In this document: positions 40,675 through 48,781 of the stretch, piece after piece
Numbering within the stretch: the first letter of the stretch is position 1
How the letters are laid out: every line of letters starts with the position of its first letter
Source of the DNA: Desulfoscipio gibsoniae DSM 7213
GTDB taxonomy: Bacteria; Bacillota; Desulfotomaculia; Desulfotomaculales; Desulfallaceae
Reading direction: 5' to 3'
NCBI RefSeq assembly: GCF_000233715.2
Contig: NC_021184.1
Coordinates: 3,558,001-3,622,000 of the forward strand
Length of the DNA stretch: 64,000 nucleotides
Program-made: the position numbers and the translations under genes
The notes under the pieces: model-generated
Database searches by the model: none
Told to the model about the DNA's origin: nothing
What the model saw: only the letters and a program-made list of their open reading frames with translations

Positions 40675-41160
40675 ATGAATAAAAAAAATGTTAAATTCAC
40701 ACTTAACGGCAAACCTGTAACATTAACAGTTTCACCTTCCGCTACATTATTAGATATAATTCGTGACGAATTAAAACTTACAGGAACCAAAAAGGGTTGC
40801 GGCAAAGGTGAATGCGGCGCCTGCACAGTTATTATGGACGGAATTGCAGTGAATTCCTGTCTGGTCCCTATAATGAAAGTTGCAGGCTGCCATGTTGAAA
40901 CCATTGAAGGTATCGGTAACAAAGAAAAGCCGCACCCGGTACAGGAAGCATTTATGGACCTGGGGGCTATTCAATGCGGCTTTTGCACTCCGGGGATGAT
41001 TATGTCTTCCAAAGCCCTGTTGGACAAGACGCCGGATCCCAATCGCGAACAAATTAGAGAAGCTATATCAGGCAATATCTGCCGCTGTACGGGATATGTC
41101 AAAATTGAAGCAGCTGTTCAAGCTGCAGCCGACAAAGTCAAGGAGGAAAATTCCAAGTAG
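40675..41160 (+). CDS. Molybdenum hydroxylase 2Fe-2S subunit (CoxS/XdhC-like)
   Basis: 161 residues. Plant-type ferredoxin cluster in KGCGKGECGACTVIMDG and a second, helical cluster domain with CGFCTPGMIM and GNICRCTGYVKI. The full set of eight cysteines is present. It links the molybdenum and FAD subunits. Confidence 0.95.
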   Translation: MNKKNVKFTLNGKPVTLTVSPSATLLDIIRDELKLTGTKKGCGKGECGACTVIMDGIAVNSCLVPIMKVAGCHVETIEGIGNKEKPHPVQEAFMDLGAIQCGFCTPGMIMSSKALLDKTPDPNREQIREAISGNICRCTGYVKIEAAVQAAADKVKEENSK

Positions 41161-41176
41161 AGGAGGGGATAACGAT

Positions 41177-43447
41177 ATGAAAGAATACAAAGTTATAGGA
41201 AAAAGCATCCGCCGGCTTGATGCCTGGGAAAAATCAGCTGGAACGGGAACTTTTACGACTGACATTTACTTGCCTGGCATGCTGTTCGGTAAAGTGCTTC
41301 GGAGTCCATACCCCCATGCCAGAATAAAAAAAATTGATACTACCAAAGCTGAACAGTTGCCGGGGGTAGAAGCCGTTTTATGCTATAAAAATTCTACCAG
41401 GGTAATATTCAATACTTCAGCCACCATGACGACAACTGTTCCGCCCATGAAACCGGTTTTGGACCAGTACATTTTTGACAATGTAGTGCGGTATGTCGGG
41501 GACGAAGTGGCTGCAGTGGCTGCTGTCAATGAAAAAATAGCTGTCCAAGCCCTTGAATTAATCGAAGTGGAATACGAACCACTGTCTGCAGTGTACGATG
41601 CTAAACAAGCCATGACCTCAGACGCTCTTGAGATCCACAGCGACTGTCCGGCCGGTAAGAATATACCGGGAGAAATAATTCACCTGGAAATGGGCAATCT
41701 GGAGCAGGGTTTTAATGAAAGTGATCTGATTTTTGAAGAAGAATTTAAGCTGCCCATTGTTAAACAGGTTCAAATGGAAACTCAAGCAGCCGTAGCACAA
41801 GTGTCTATTGACGGCAGTATTACCGTTTACTCCACTACCCAAACTCCGCACCCATCCGCCCAAATACTGGCACACATTTTTCAACTGCCGGTAAGCAAAG
41901 TGCGAGTATTAAATCCTCCATACCTAGGGGGCGGTTTCGGAGTTCGTATCGGCCTTAGCGGTAAGGCTGAAGCTATTGCGACAGAACTGGCCATGAAAAC
42001 AGGAAAACCCGTAAAAGTAGTTTACGACCGCAAAGAAGACTTTATCGCCTCTGATACCAGACATGGCGGTTACGTTACAGTAAAACTGGGGTTAAAAAAT
42101 GACGGCGTTTTCCACGCTTTAGAATTAAAAGCAAATCTTAACACCGGAGCGTATTGCAGCTTTGGCGTAGAGGCTGCCGGCGTACTTGGAGCAATGGGAC
42201 TCTCAGTTTACAGAATACCTCATCAGGTCTACCACGGCCACAGTACCTACACAAACTGCACTCCAGCCGGAGCTATGCGCGGTTTCGGCAACCCCCAGGC
42301 AATGTTCCCCATAGAATCCGTGGTTGACATGGCCGCCGAACGTCTGGGTATGGATGCAAAAGAATTACGGCTTAAAAATATAATCAAGCCCGGAGATAAA
42401 TGGGTATTGCCTTACCCATGCAAAAGCAGCGGATTACCCGAATGCATTGAAAAGGGCGCCCGGGAAATAGGCTGGAATAACAGAGGAAAACTAAACAAGC
42501 CCGGAGATAAAATCCGCAGAGGAATAGGTATGGGTGTGGGTACACACGTAAGCAACTCCTGGCCCTTCTGTGTTGATTTCTCCAACGCCCTGGTAACCAT
42601 AAAGAGCGATGGAACTATTAAGGTTGCATCAGGTGTGGTGGATATGGGAACCGGGACCAAAACAAGTCTTGCTCAGATTGCAGCGGAAACCGTTGGTGTA
42701 TATGATATGAGCAAAGTATCGGTAACCCTTGCAGACACCGAATCAACACCCTTTGAAATCGGCAGCCACGCCAGTCGTTCATGCTACACCGCCGGGCAAG
42801 CTGTCTATCTTGCCGCACAGGATGCTCGCTCCCAGGTACTGGAATACGCAGCAGATTATTTAAAAGAGCGTATGGAATACCTTGACATTAAAGATGGGGT
42901 GATTTATAGCGGCAACGAGGCAAGAATATCCCTGGCCGAGTTAACTGAATACGCTCACCTGCATAATAAACAGTTTCTAGGAGTAGGCAAAGTTGTTCCG
43001 TCCAACGCCCCCCCGTGGGAAGCGCACTTTGCTGAAGTAGAAGTCGATACTGAAACAGGTCAAGTCCGGGTAATTAAACTGGTAGCAGCACACGACGTTG
43101 GGAAGGCCATACATCCTGTTATCGTAGAAGGGCAACTGGAGGGAGGTCTGGTCCAGGGTATGGGGTACGCCCTGAGCGAAGAGATTCGTTATAACGACAA
43201 GGGTAAACAATTACATGATGGTATCCATAAATATATGCTTCCCACCGCTGAAGATATTCCGGAAATTAAGGTAATTCTTGTAGAGCCGCATGACCCCAGC
43301 GGACCCTACGGCGCAAAAGGAGTGGGTGAAACCAGCCTGGTACCCACCGCCCCGGCCATTACCAATGCCATTTACGACGCAATCGGTATCCGCTTTAAGG
43401 AAATACCAGTGACTGAAGAAAAAGTTTTTAAAGCTTTGTATAAGTGA
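41177..43447 (+). CDS. Molybdenum hydroxylase large, molybdopterin-binding subunit
   Basis: 756 residues from ATG 41,177, preceded by AGGAGGGG at 41,161; in-frame codons upstream overlap the Fe-S gene. Family motifs: SIRRLDAWEKSAGTGTFTTD, PYLGGGFGVR, CTPAGAMRGFGNPQ, and the catalytic glutamate in GAKGVGETSLVPTAP. The loop reads MRGFGNPQ and not the cysteine-bearing loop of true aerobic CO dehydrogenase, so it is a hydroxylase of an aromatic, heterocyclic or purine-like substrate. The exact substrate cannot be told. No cofactor maturation genes are adjacent. Confidence 0.93.
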   Translation: MKEYKVIGKSIRRLDAWEKSAGTGTFTTDIYLPGMLFGKVLRSPYPHARIKKIDTTKAEQLPGVEAVLCYKNSTRVIFNTSATMTTTVPPMKPVLDQYIFDNVVRYVGDEVAAVAAVNEKIAVQALELIEVEYEPLSAVYDAKQAMTSDALEIHSDCPAGKNIPGEIIHLEMGNLEQGFNESDLIFEEEFKLPIVKQVQMETQAAVAQVSIDGSITVYSTTQTPHPSAQILAHIFQLPVSKVRVLNPPYLGGGFGVRIGLSGKAEAIATELAMKTGKPVKVVYDRKEDFIASDTRHGGYVTVKLGLKNDGVFHALELKANLNTGAYCSFGVEAAGVLGAMGLSVYRIPHQVYHGHSTYTNCTPAGAMRGFGNPQAMFPIESVVDMAAERLGMDAKELRLKNIIKPGDKWVLPYPCKSSGLPECIEKGAREIGWNNRGKLNKPGDKIRRGIGMGVGTHVSNSWPFCVDFSNALVTIKSDGTIKVASGVVDMGTGTKTSLAQIAAETVGVYDMSKVSVTLADTESTPFEIGSHASRSCYTAGQAVYLAAQDARSQVLEYAADYLKERMEYLDIKDGVIYSGNEARISLAELTEYAHLHNKQFLGVGKVVPSNAPPWEAHFAEVEVDTETGQVRVIKLVAAHDVGKAIHPVIVEGQLEGGLVQGMGYALSEEIRYNDKGKQLHDGIHKYMLPTAEDIPEIKVILVEPHDPSGPYGAKGVGETSLVPTAPAITNAIYDAIGIRFKEIPVTEEKVFKALYK

Positions 43448-43498
43448 CCTCACTCTCGAAATTATTAAAATTACCACTGCTCCCGCTATAAATGTTAA

Positions 43499-43543
43499 TT
43501 CCCTGCACCTGCAAGTGCAAGTGCAGGGAACTTTTTATTTTTT
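43499..43543 (+). terminator. Terminator of the hydroxylase operon
   Basis: TTCCCTGCAC, 12-nt loop, GTGCAGGGAA, then CTTTTTATTTTTT. Strong stem. Confidence 0.9.
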
Positions 43544-43874
43544 AATTTTTTCCAAAACCACACACAGGATAACGACAGACGAACGGTATCACTACAGCAA
43601 GGAACGAAAGCATAAACAATATGTTGGCCCAAAGATAGTACTTCCACCTGGTCAAAGCGTTTTCAACAAGCATAAAATTACCTTGAACTCTGGCCATCTC
43701 CATAATACCGTTACATAGGTTATACACCATAAACAGGTTAAGGACGGTTGTTACCAAACCAATTAATAGAAAAATGCCATTGGGTAAATCAATGTTGATT
43801 CCGGGCCGTTGAACCTGATAAATATCAAGTAAAGATAAAAAGATATCTATGCTTATGCTATGTCCGAGTTGCAA
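43542..43874 (-). pseudogene. Remnant of a membrane protein gene next to IS256
   Basis: The frame is open from a stop near 43,926 but has no ATG and no ribosome site near its only candidate start (TTG 43,874), so it is probably 5'-truncated. Two hydrophobic segments are visible: GIFLLIGLVTTVLNLFMVYN and ANILFMLSFLAVVIPFV. It reads convergently into the hydroxylase terminator. Family not recognised. Confidence 0.45.
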
Positions 43875-44083
43875 GGAAGAAAAGATAATCTCGAATACTA
43901 TTTCATAAGCACGGGATTTATTGATCTTTTACCATTGGCCTGTGAGCTTGCTGAAAGATTGGATTAGTAAAAGCGAAAATGATTGAGGCCATATGCAAAG
44001 TCGCTGACAAATAGGGAATGTGAAATATTACGTGTAAATGGTTTTTCCTCTTAACACAAAACTATCTTAGTTAGAATCAACTA

Positions 44084-44206
44084 GGTAGCCCTTTATATGG
44101 AGAGGGGCCTGTGTTAGCCTGTTGCGGCGGGAGACCAAAGCGTAGCGTGGACTCCCCGGTGGGCTCCCAGAAACACAGGCCCAGAGGCTCCATGTCAAGG
44201 GCTACC
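44084..44206. repeat. Long interrupted hairpin inside the IS256 element
   Basis: GGTAGCCCTT (44,084) pairs with AAGGGCTACC (44,197-44,206), ATGGAG with CTCCAT, and GGGCCTGTGTT with AACACAGGCCC. The ~55-nt interior (44,116-44,171) can form further GGGAG/CTCCC stems. It could be an RNA structure, a strong bidirectional terminator, or a shield against transcription into the element. Confidence 0.75.
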
Positions 44207-44231
44207 GGTCGGTTTGTTGGCCGGCTAACTT

Positions 44232-45449
44232 TTATATGGCCATCTCTGATTCTATCCTATCACCAAAGTATATGACAAATTGGGAGATGCAATTTTTCCA
44301 ATCTTTAACTGGCATAGTCCATTTTTTTGCTGCTTCAACGGTGGCCAGGTAAATAATTTTCTTCAGTGCATCGTCTGTTGGATAGGCAGTTTTAGTTTTG
44401 GTTACTTTCCGTAGTTGCCGGTGGTAACCCTCGATGATATTAGTAGTATAAATCATTTTACGGATTTCATATGGGTATTTAAAATAAGCTGTTAACTCAA
44501 GCCAATTCTTTTCCCAGGAACGAATTATAATGGGATGTCTTTTACCCCAGTTTTCTTTGAATATTTCAAAGGCTAACTCAGCCTCTTCCAGGGTTAATGC
44601 CTGGTACACTTGCTTAAGATCAGCCATCAACTCCTTTTGTTCTTTGTATGGCACATACTTCAGGGAATTACGGATTTGATGGATTATGCAAAGCTGAATT
44701 TCGGTATGGGGGAAAACAGTGTTTATGGCCTCAGAAAACCCGGAAAGCCCGTCTTTACAGGTAATCAGGATATCTTGCACCCCCCTGTTTTTGAGGTCAT
44801 TACATACACCAAGCCAAAAGCTGGCACTTTCATTTTCCCCAATCCAGATGCCAAGTATTTCTTTTTGGCCTGCCATATTTAGGGCCAACACACTGTAGGC
44901 CGCCTTGTTTATTATCCGGTTATCTTTACGTACCTTGAAATGGATAGCATCAAGGAAAACAATAGGGTATATACGGTCAAGTGTCCGGGACTGCCACTCT
45001 GCAATCAGTGGTAGTATTTTGTCTGTTATCTTGCTGACCATGGTAGGGGATACGTCGATACCGTAGATATCCCTCATGTGGTCCTCAATATCACGTGTAG
45101 ACATACCCTTGGCGTACATGGCTATAATTTGGTCTTCAAGCTGGTTGGATGTCTTTTCATATTTACCGATAAGCCTTGGTTCAAATTCACCATTACGATC
45201 CCGTGGGATTTCCACTTCTGTCTTGCCGAACTTAGTCTGGATAGTTTTCTTATTGTAACCGTTGCGACTGTTGCCAGTATTATTGCCTTCAATGCTGTGT
45301 TTTTTATACCCGAGGTGCTCTTCAATTTCAGCCTCGAATATCTGCTGCAAGGTGTCCTTGAATAGATTCTTGAGCATCTCATGTACGTCTTCTACGGTGC
45401 GGCAATCCTTTGCTAATTCCTTGATCGTTTTGTCTTGCATGGCTTGCAT
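44232..45449 (-). CDS. IS256-family mutator-type transposase
   Basis: 405 residues. DDE residues appear in PIVFLDAIHFKVRKD, DILITCKDGLSGFSEAI and TTNIIEGYHRQLRKVTK; CIIHQIRNSLKYV is the family C-x2-H motif. Full length for the family, no frameshift. Confidence 0.96.
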   Translation of the reverse strand: MQAMQDKTIKELAKDCRTVEDVHEMLKNLFKDTLQQIFEAEIEEHLGYKKHSIEGNNTGNSRNGYNKKTIQTKFGKTEVEIPRDRNGEFEPRLIGKYEKTSNQLEDQIIAMYAKGMSTRDIEDHMRDIYGIDVSPTMVSKITDKILPLIAEWQSRTLDRIYPIVFLDAIHFKVRKDNRIINKAAYSVLALNMAGQKEILGIWIGENESASFWLGVCNDLKNRGVQDILITCKDGLSGFSEAINTVFPHTEIQLCIIHQIRNSLKYVPYKEQKELMADLKQVYQALTLEEAELAFEIFKENWGKRHPIIIRSWEKNWLELTAYFKYPYEIRKMIYTTNIIEGYHRQLRKVTKTKTAYPTDDALKKIIYLATVEAAKKWTMPVKDWKNCISQFVIYFGDRIESEMAI

Positions 45450-45490
45450 AAATGGTCATCTCCTTTATTGGTAGTTATAACCATTTACAC

Positions 45491-45782
45491 TAAAGTAATT
45501 ACGTTCTCGACAAATACAAGATTTATCCACCGACCATAAACAGGAGTGCATGGTTAATCATCATCATCCCATTTCTGTTCTATCAATAGGTTGACAAAAC
45601 TAGTTCCAGTTCAAAATATTAAACCCTCTCAAATTACTAATATCAATTTCAAACTCGGCATGGTCTCCTGCCACATGGGCTACCGGCATACTAATTCCAA
45701 GTGCATCTTTCGTTACATATGCATAAATACCATTTAAACCTGGTTTCTGAAACCTATACATACCTGATTTATATAAAATAAT
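45491..45782. other. Scar region between IS256 and IS607 elements
   Basis: About 290 bp with no intact gene. The only coding trace is the 53-codon minus-strand fragment at 45,600-45,761. Both flanks are insertion elements, so this is probably what remains of a larger deleted region. Confidence 0.5.
45600..45761 (-). pseudogene. C-terminal gene fragment, unknown
   Basis: 53 codons (MYRFQKPGLNGIYAYVTKDA ... NILNWN, stop TAG) open at the 5' side only to a stop near the IS607 end. No ribosome site is present. The codon pattern is protein-like (VAGDHAEFEIDISNLRGF), so it is probably the 3' end of a gene destroyed by the insertions. Confidence 0.4.
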
Positions 45783-46030
45783 CCAGATTTATTAAGGTTT
45801 CTCTTCCGCCGACTAATAGCCACAAGGGCCACAGGCGGAAGGCAGTGTCACAGGATTCAACTGCTAGGCCATAGACTCTCGCCCATGTTCCGGGTGGGTT
45901 ACCCCGCCGCTTCCTAAAGAGTGCGTACTGCCCGGAGAAGGTGTTACCTCCGCCTGGGTGCTCACTTGTGGCAACGGCCTTTCGCAACGTGTACCGTGCC
46001 ACCCTCAAAATTTATAGCAAAGGTGTTAAC
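45783..46030 (-). ncRNA. Probable omega (right-end) RNA of the IS607 TnpB
   Basis: Non-coding but highly structured on the minus strand directly after tnpB: GTGGCACGG with CCGTTGCCAC, GGGTG with CACCC, GGAGG/CCTTCTCC, GGGTAACCC, and an outer stem CTTCCGCC ... GGCGGAAG near the element end. TnpB proteins use RNAs from exactly this position as guides, with the guide copied from flanking DNA. A 79-codon open frame here is not considered a gene. Confidence 0.6.
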
Positions 46031-47480
46031 CTATACCTAACACGTTTTTACGGTGAACCTGCCAAGAAGCCAGGCTTTTCACCTTCCTTTTTGTTAGTTT
46101 TTTAATTCTGGCTAGTACAGCTTTTTTAACTGCCGACCACTTCTTCCAACCTGTCATTTGCTTAAATGCAGGTTTCTTCTTAACCAGTTTGTCCAGTAAT
46201 AGCTTAGGTACTTTATCATCGTTAAAGCCTAAAGACCGTCTTGCTATCACATAACCCGCCGATTCATGACTGGATATACCGTACATGTGCTGGTACTTTA
46301 GGATACCTGTAACTGATGTGAAGGCCGGTTTTACCTTTATTACTGGCACCCCTTCCCGGGCGGCGCACCTATCAATGTGTTCCAGAAACTTAGACCAGAC
46401 AAACCCGTGGGCCATGCGGTTAAACTTGGCGGTTACGGATTTGTCGTTTTTAAATTGTAAATCTTCCACTGCCAGGGCGTAGCCTGTTTCTTTGGCCAGG
46501 GTGACTACTTGTTTGGCTTTTTCTCCGATAAGGTTGGTTCTTCGGGTACTACTGGCGTATGTCCACTCACCTTCACCCAACCACCGGCTGCCCCGATATT
46601 GTCCCAGGTAGTCTACTATGGCTATTCCCAGTCCGTCCGGGTTGGTGTCTATGCCTATGGCACCGTAGGGCTTAAGTGGTACCGGGGTTTCTTCTTCAAT
46701 GCTAACGTGGATGTAATATTTACCGCCCTGGCGGAGGATTTCTACCTGGTAGGCATCGCCTGTTTTCAGGTAGTCCAGTATCATTTGCCGGTAGTTAATT
46801 CCGTTTATCTTGCCGGTTTTTTTAGAGGGCTTCCGGGCCAGGTAGATAGGTACGGTGATGCGGTTATATCTTATTGATTTTCCTGTCTGAACCGGATCTG
46901 CGGCTATGTCAAGGTAGATTTGGTTATCTATTTGGCATAGGCGGGTATTTAGGTTGCCGCCTTTGGTTTTATCGCCCCGAGATAAATAGCGACTGGTTCT
47001 TGCTTCCCGCCATGTTTCCTTGGTGATATTGCCTTTGCAGCGTTCTTGAAAGAGTTTGTTACCTCCAAAAACCACCGGTGGAAAGGTGTTGGTTTCATGG
47101 TAATAATGCCATTTGGCTAGCTTACGCTGTTCTTTGTCCAGCCGCTTTTGTAACTTTGTGATCTTTTCGGGCGATTTGGCTTTAGTTATACGCTTTTCGG
47201 TAAACTCGACCTTTGCTTTGGTGTTCTCGTAGTGTAGTTTGACAAGTTCATGCTGGCTTTTGATGGTGCTTTGGGCGTCGTATACTGCGTCGTTGGCTTG
47301 TCGGGAGTTGAGGTTAAATCTCCCCTGGACGGCAATTCTTATGGCCTGAGTTTTCCAGCCTTCCAATAGTCTTTTAAATGACCAGCGCACGGCGGCACAG
47401 TAGCGTTCCATGAGGTTATCAATGTAATCTTTTTGTTCAGGGGTTAGTTCCAGGATTATGCCCATTGCTGTCGTTTTCAC
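46026..47480 (-). CDS. tnpB: Divergent TnpB-family protein (RNA-guided nuclease relative)
   Basis: 484 residues from GTG 47,480 (GGAGGTGA upstream), overlapping tnpA by 44 nt. The RuvC fold is recognisable: D278 in GAIGIDTNPDGLGIAIVD and E339 in ALAVEDLQFKN. The third acidic position, normally D in D-x-NAA-NI, is replaced by ISSHESAGYVIARRSLGF, and the two CxxC zinc-ribbon pairs normally between motifs II and III are absent. This places it in a TnpB subgroup with altered active site; whether it cuts DNA cannot be told from the sequence. Confidence 0.88.
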   Translation of the reverse strand: MKTTAMGIILELTPEQKDYIDNLMERYCAAVRWSFKRLLEGWKTQAIRIAVQGRFNLNSRQANDAVYDAQSTIKSQHELVKLHYENTKAKVEFTEKRITKAKSPEKITKLQKRLDKEQRKLAKWHYYHETNTFPPVVFGGNKLFQERCKGNITKETWREARTSRYLSRGDKTKGGNLNTRLCQIDNQIYLDIAADPVQTGKSIRYNRITVPIYLARKPSKKTGKINGINYRQMILDYLKTGDAYQVEILRQGGKYYIHVSIEEETPVPLKPYGAIGIDTNPDGLGIAIVDYLGQYRGSRWLGEGEWTYASSTRRTNLIGEKAKQVVTLAKETGYALAVEDLQFKNDKSVTAKFNRMAHGFVWSKFLEHIDRCAAREGVPVIKVKPAFTSVTGILKYQHMYGISSHESAGYVIARRSLGFNDDKVPKLLLDKLVKKKPAFKQMTGWKKWSAVKKAVLARIKKLTKRKVKSLASWQVHRKNVLGIG

Positions 47481-48114
47481 CGGTAGTCACCTCCTGCCTA
47501 ATTGTTTCCATTAGCTTTTTTGCTACTCTTCCGCCACGTTTGCCATATATTCTGGCAGAAAAGCTGGTGACTATGGCTATCATGTCGTTAACTAGTTCCT
47601 CCCGGGGTGATTTTTCTTCGTTTGTTTCTATAACTTCTATAGCTACTTTGTGTGACAAGAAGTATTGTTCCAGATATTTATAGCCAAACCTGGCCAGGCG
47701 ATCTTTGTATTCAATGATAATGATGTCTATATTGCCTTTATGCGCTTCTTTAAGTAGCTTTGTTAATTCCCGGCGGTTTTCGTTAAGCCCGGATGCTATT
47801 TCCGTGTAGATTGAGGTCACTTGGTAACCCTTTTCTACGGCATAAGTTGTAAGCCGCTCTTTTTGGCGTTGCAGATTACCGGCATCGGCTTGTTTAGCTG
47901 TGGATACTCTGGCATAGATGATGCATTTTTTACTTGTGCTGTTTATACCTTGGTCTTCTCCAAGTAGTTTTTTAATCTGAGATTCCTTGTATCTTCTGTG
48001 ACCGCCGGGTGTACGTAATGGTTTTAATTTCCCTTCTTTTTCCCATCGTCGTAGCGTTTCAGGCCAAACGTTTAATAATTTTGCTACTTGATGGGAAGTT
48101 AATAGTTTTTCCAT
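47437..48114 (-). CDS. tnpA: IS607-family serine transposase with MerR-type HTH
   Basis: 225 residues from ATG 48,114 (AGGAG 9 nt upstream). N-terminal excisionase/MerR helix-turn-helix (LTSHQVAKLLNVWPETLRRW then TPGGHRRYKESQI), then a resolvase domain with nucleophile serine in IIYARVSTAKQ and IIIIEYKDRLARFG. Standard for IS607 TnpA. The gene has its own sigma-A promoter. Confidence 0.95.
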   Translation of the reverse strand: MEKLLTSHQVAKLLNVWPETLRRWEKEGKLKPLRTPGGHRRYKESQIKKLLGEDQGINSTSKKCIIYARVSTAKQADAGNLQRQKERLTTYAVEKGYQVTSIYTEIASGLNENRRELTKLLKEAHKGNIDIIIIEYKDRLARFGYKYLEQYFLSHKVAIEVIETNEEKSPREELVNDMIAIVTSFSARIYGKRGGRVAKKLMETIRQEVTTGENDSNGHNPGTNP

Positions 48115-48134
48115 TGACACCATCTCCTGTTATT

Positions 48135-48163
48135 ATTATAGTAGAATGTATGTTTGGCGTCAA
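48135..48163 (-). promoter_or_regulatory. Sigma-A promoter of the IS607 element
   Basis: Minus strand TTGACG (48,163-48,158), 17-bp spacer, TATAAT (48,140-48,135), 21 bp before the tnpA start. Near-consensus. Confidence 0.85.
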
Positions 48164-48196
48164 TGATTTTATTATCTTATATATAGTTATATCTAG

Positions 48197-48478
48197 TTAT
48201 TTTGTAGCTGTTTTAACATCCTTGCCGTAGGCGGTGATGGTGTAGTAGAAATAGGTGTGGAACCGCTCGGTGATCTCATGGATACGACCAAGAACGGGCG
48301 CATAATTTTTCGAACCAAAGATAATGCAGTCGATTTTGTCCGGCGTCAGCTCGTAGCGCCGGACCGAGTTTGGAAACAGGGAGTTCCGCGAGAGGGCATA
48401 ACCTTCCTCAAACCGCCTGAAAAGCCAGCCTGAGTAGTGATTGACGATGTCGGTTCGTCCGCTGATGTTAAGAATCAT
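48197..48478 (-). pseudogene. DUF1848 gene truncated by the IS607 element
   Basis: The first ~85 residues (MILNISGRTDIVNHYSGWLF ... TITAYGKD) match the N-terminus of DUF1848 proteins, which are normally about 300 residues and occur with DNA-repair genes. After YGKD the family sequence stops at the insertion point; the last codons (VKTATK) come from the element. The lost part is not found on the other side, so a deletion accompanied or followed insertion. The start overlaps the preceding stop as ATGA. Confidence 0.8.
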
Positions 48479-48759
48479 GTATTTGCAGCTCCTTTCTTAT
48501 GTTCTTTTTTCCAGACGGCATATTTTTTGAGTATGCACACCGCACAGGGGCGGTATCCGGCAGCAATTGCTGTTTCCTCATCCGCAAAAAACACGCGGTA
48601 TTTCACATACTGCCCTTTTGCAATTGCGTGCAGGGCGGCCGGGCAATCCATCCGGCCGTAAATTTTGTTTTTTCGGTGCCCGCCAAACTTACCCTTCTGT
48701 TTACTGAAATAGGGCTTGCCGTCCGCACCGGTCAGGGTGTACTGCTTTTGCAGCTCCAT
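48475..48759 (-). CDS. Ada-type metal-binding domain protein
   Basis: 94 residues: KQKGKFGGHRKNKIYGRMDC, then FFADEETAIAAGYRPCAVCI. The cysteine pattern (MDC, then C-x2-C) and the phrase AGYRPC are those of the Ada N-terminal zinc domain, which in Ada accepts methyl groups from DNA phosphotriesters. Here the domain stands alone with three cysteines visible. It lies in a run of alkylation-repair genes (DUF1848, this, AlkA-like, Ogt). Confidence 0.8.
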   Translation of the reverse strand: MELQKQYTLTGADGKPYFSKQKGKFGGHRKNKIYGRMDCPAALHAIAKGQYVKYRVFFADEETAIAAGYRPCAVCILKKYAVWKKEHKKGAANT

Positions 48760-48781
48760 TTTCTCATACTCCCATCAGGCC

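Larger units (their letters stand above)
44032..45490 (-). mobile_element. IS256-family insertion sequence
   Basis: The ends share the inverted repeat GTGTAAATGGTT (44,032-44,043 and complement at 45,479-45,490). The flanking 8-mers, aatattac and taaagtaa, do not match, so no target duplication is seen; later deletion or recombination at one side would explain this. The transposase gene is intact. A 123-nt hairpin lies between the transposase stop and the left end. Confidence 0.85.
45783..48221 (-). mobile_element. IS607-type element (serine transposase plus TnpB)
   Basis: Contains tnpA (MerR-HTH serine recombinase) and tnpB in the standard order with a long structured 3' region. IS607 elements insert at GG dinucleotides without target duplication; GG occurs at 48,220-48,221, exactly where the DUF1848 reading frame loses its family sequence, and at 45,783-45,784 where the structured region ends. 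These boundaries are a best guess. Confidence 0.6.

Noticed and set aside
41177-43447. Aerobic-type CO dehydrogenase large subunit (CoxL form I)
   Set aside because: The active-site loop with the copper-ligating cysteine is not present; the loop reads MRGFGNPQ as in other hydroxylases.
44024-45498. 8-bp target duplication around the IS256 element
   Set aside because: The flanking 8-mers (aatattac and taaagtaa) do not match, so no duplication can be claimed.
45769-46008. 79-codon minus-strand open frame after tnpB
   Set aside because: It coincides with the strongly structured right-end region of the IS607 element; no ribosome site or known protein features, so RNA is the better reading.
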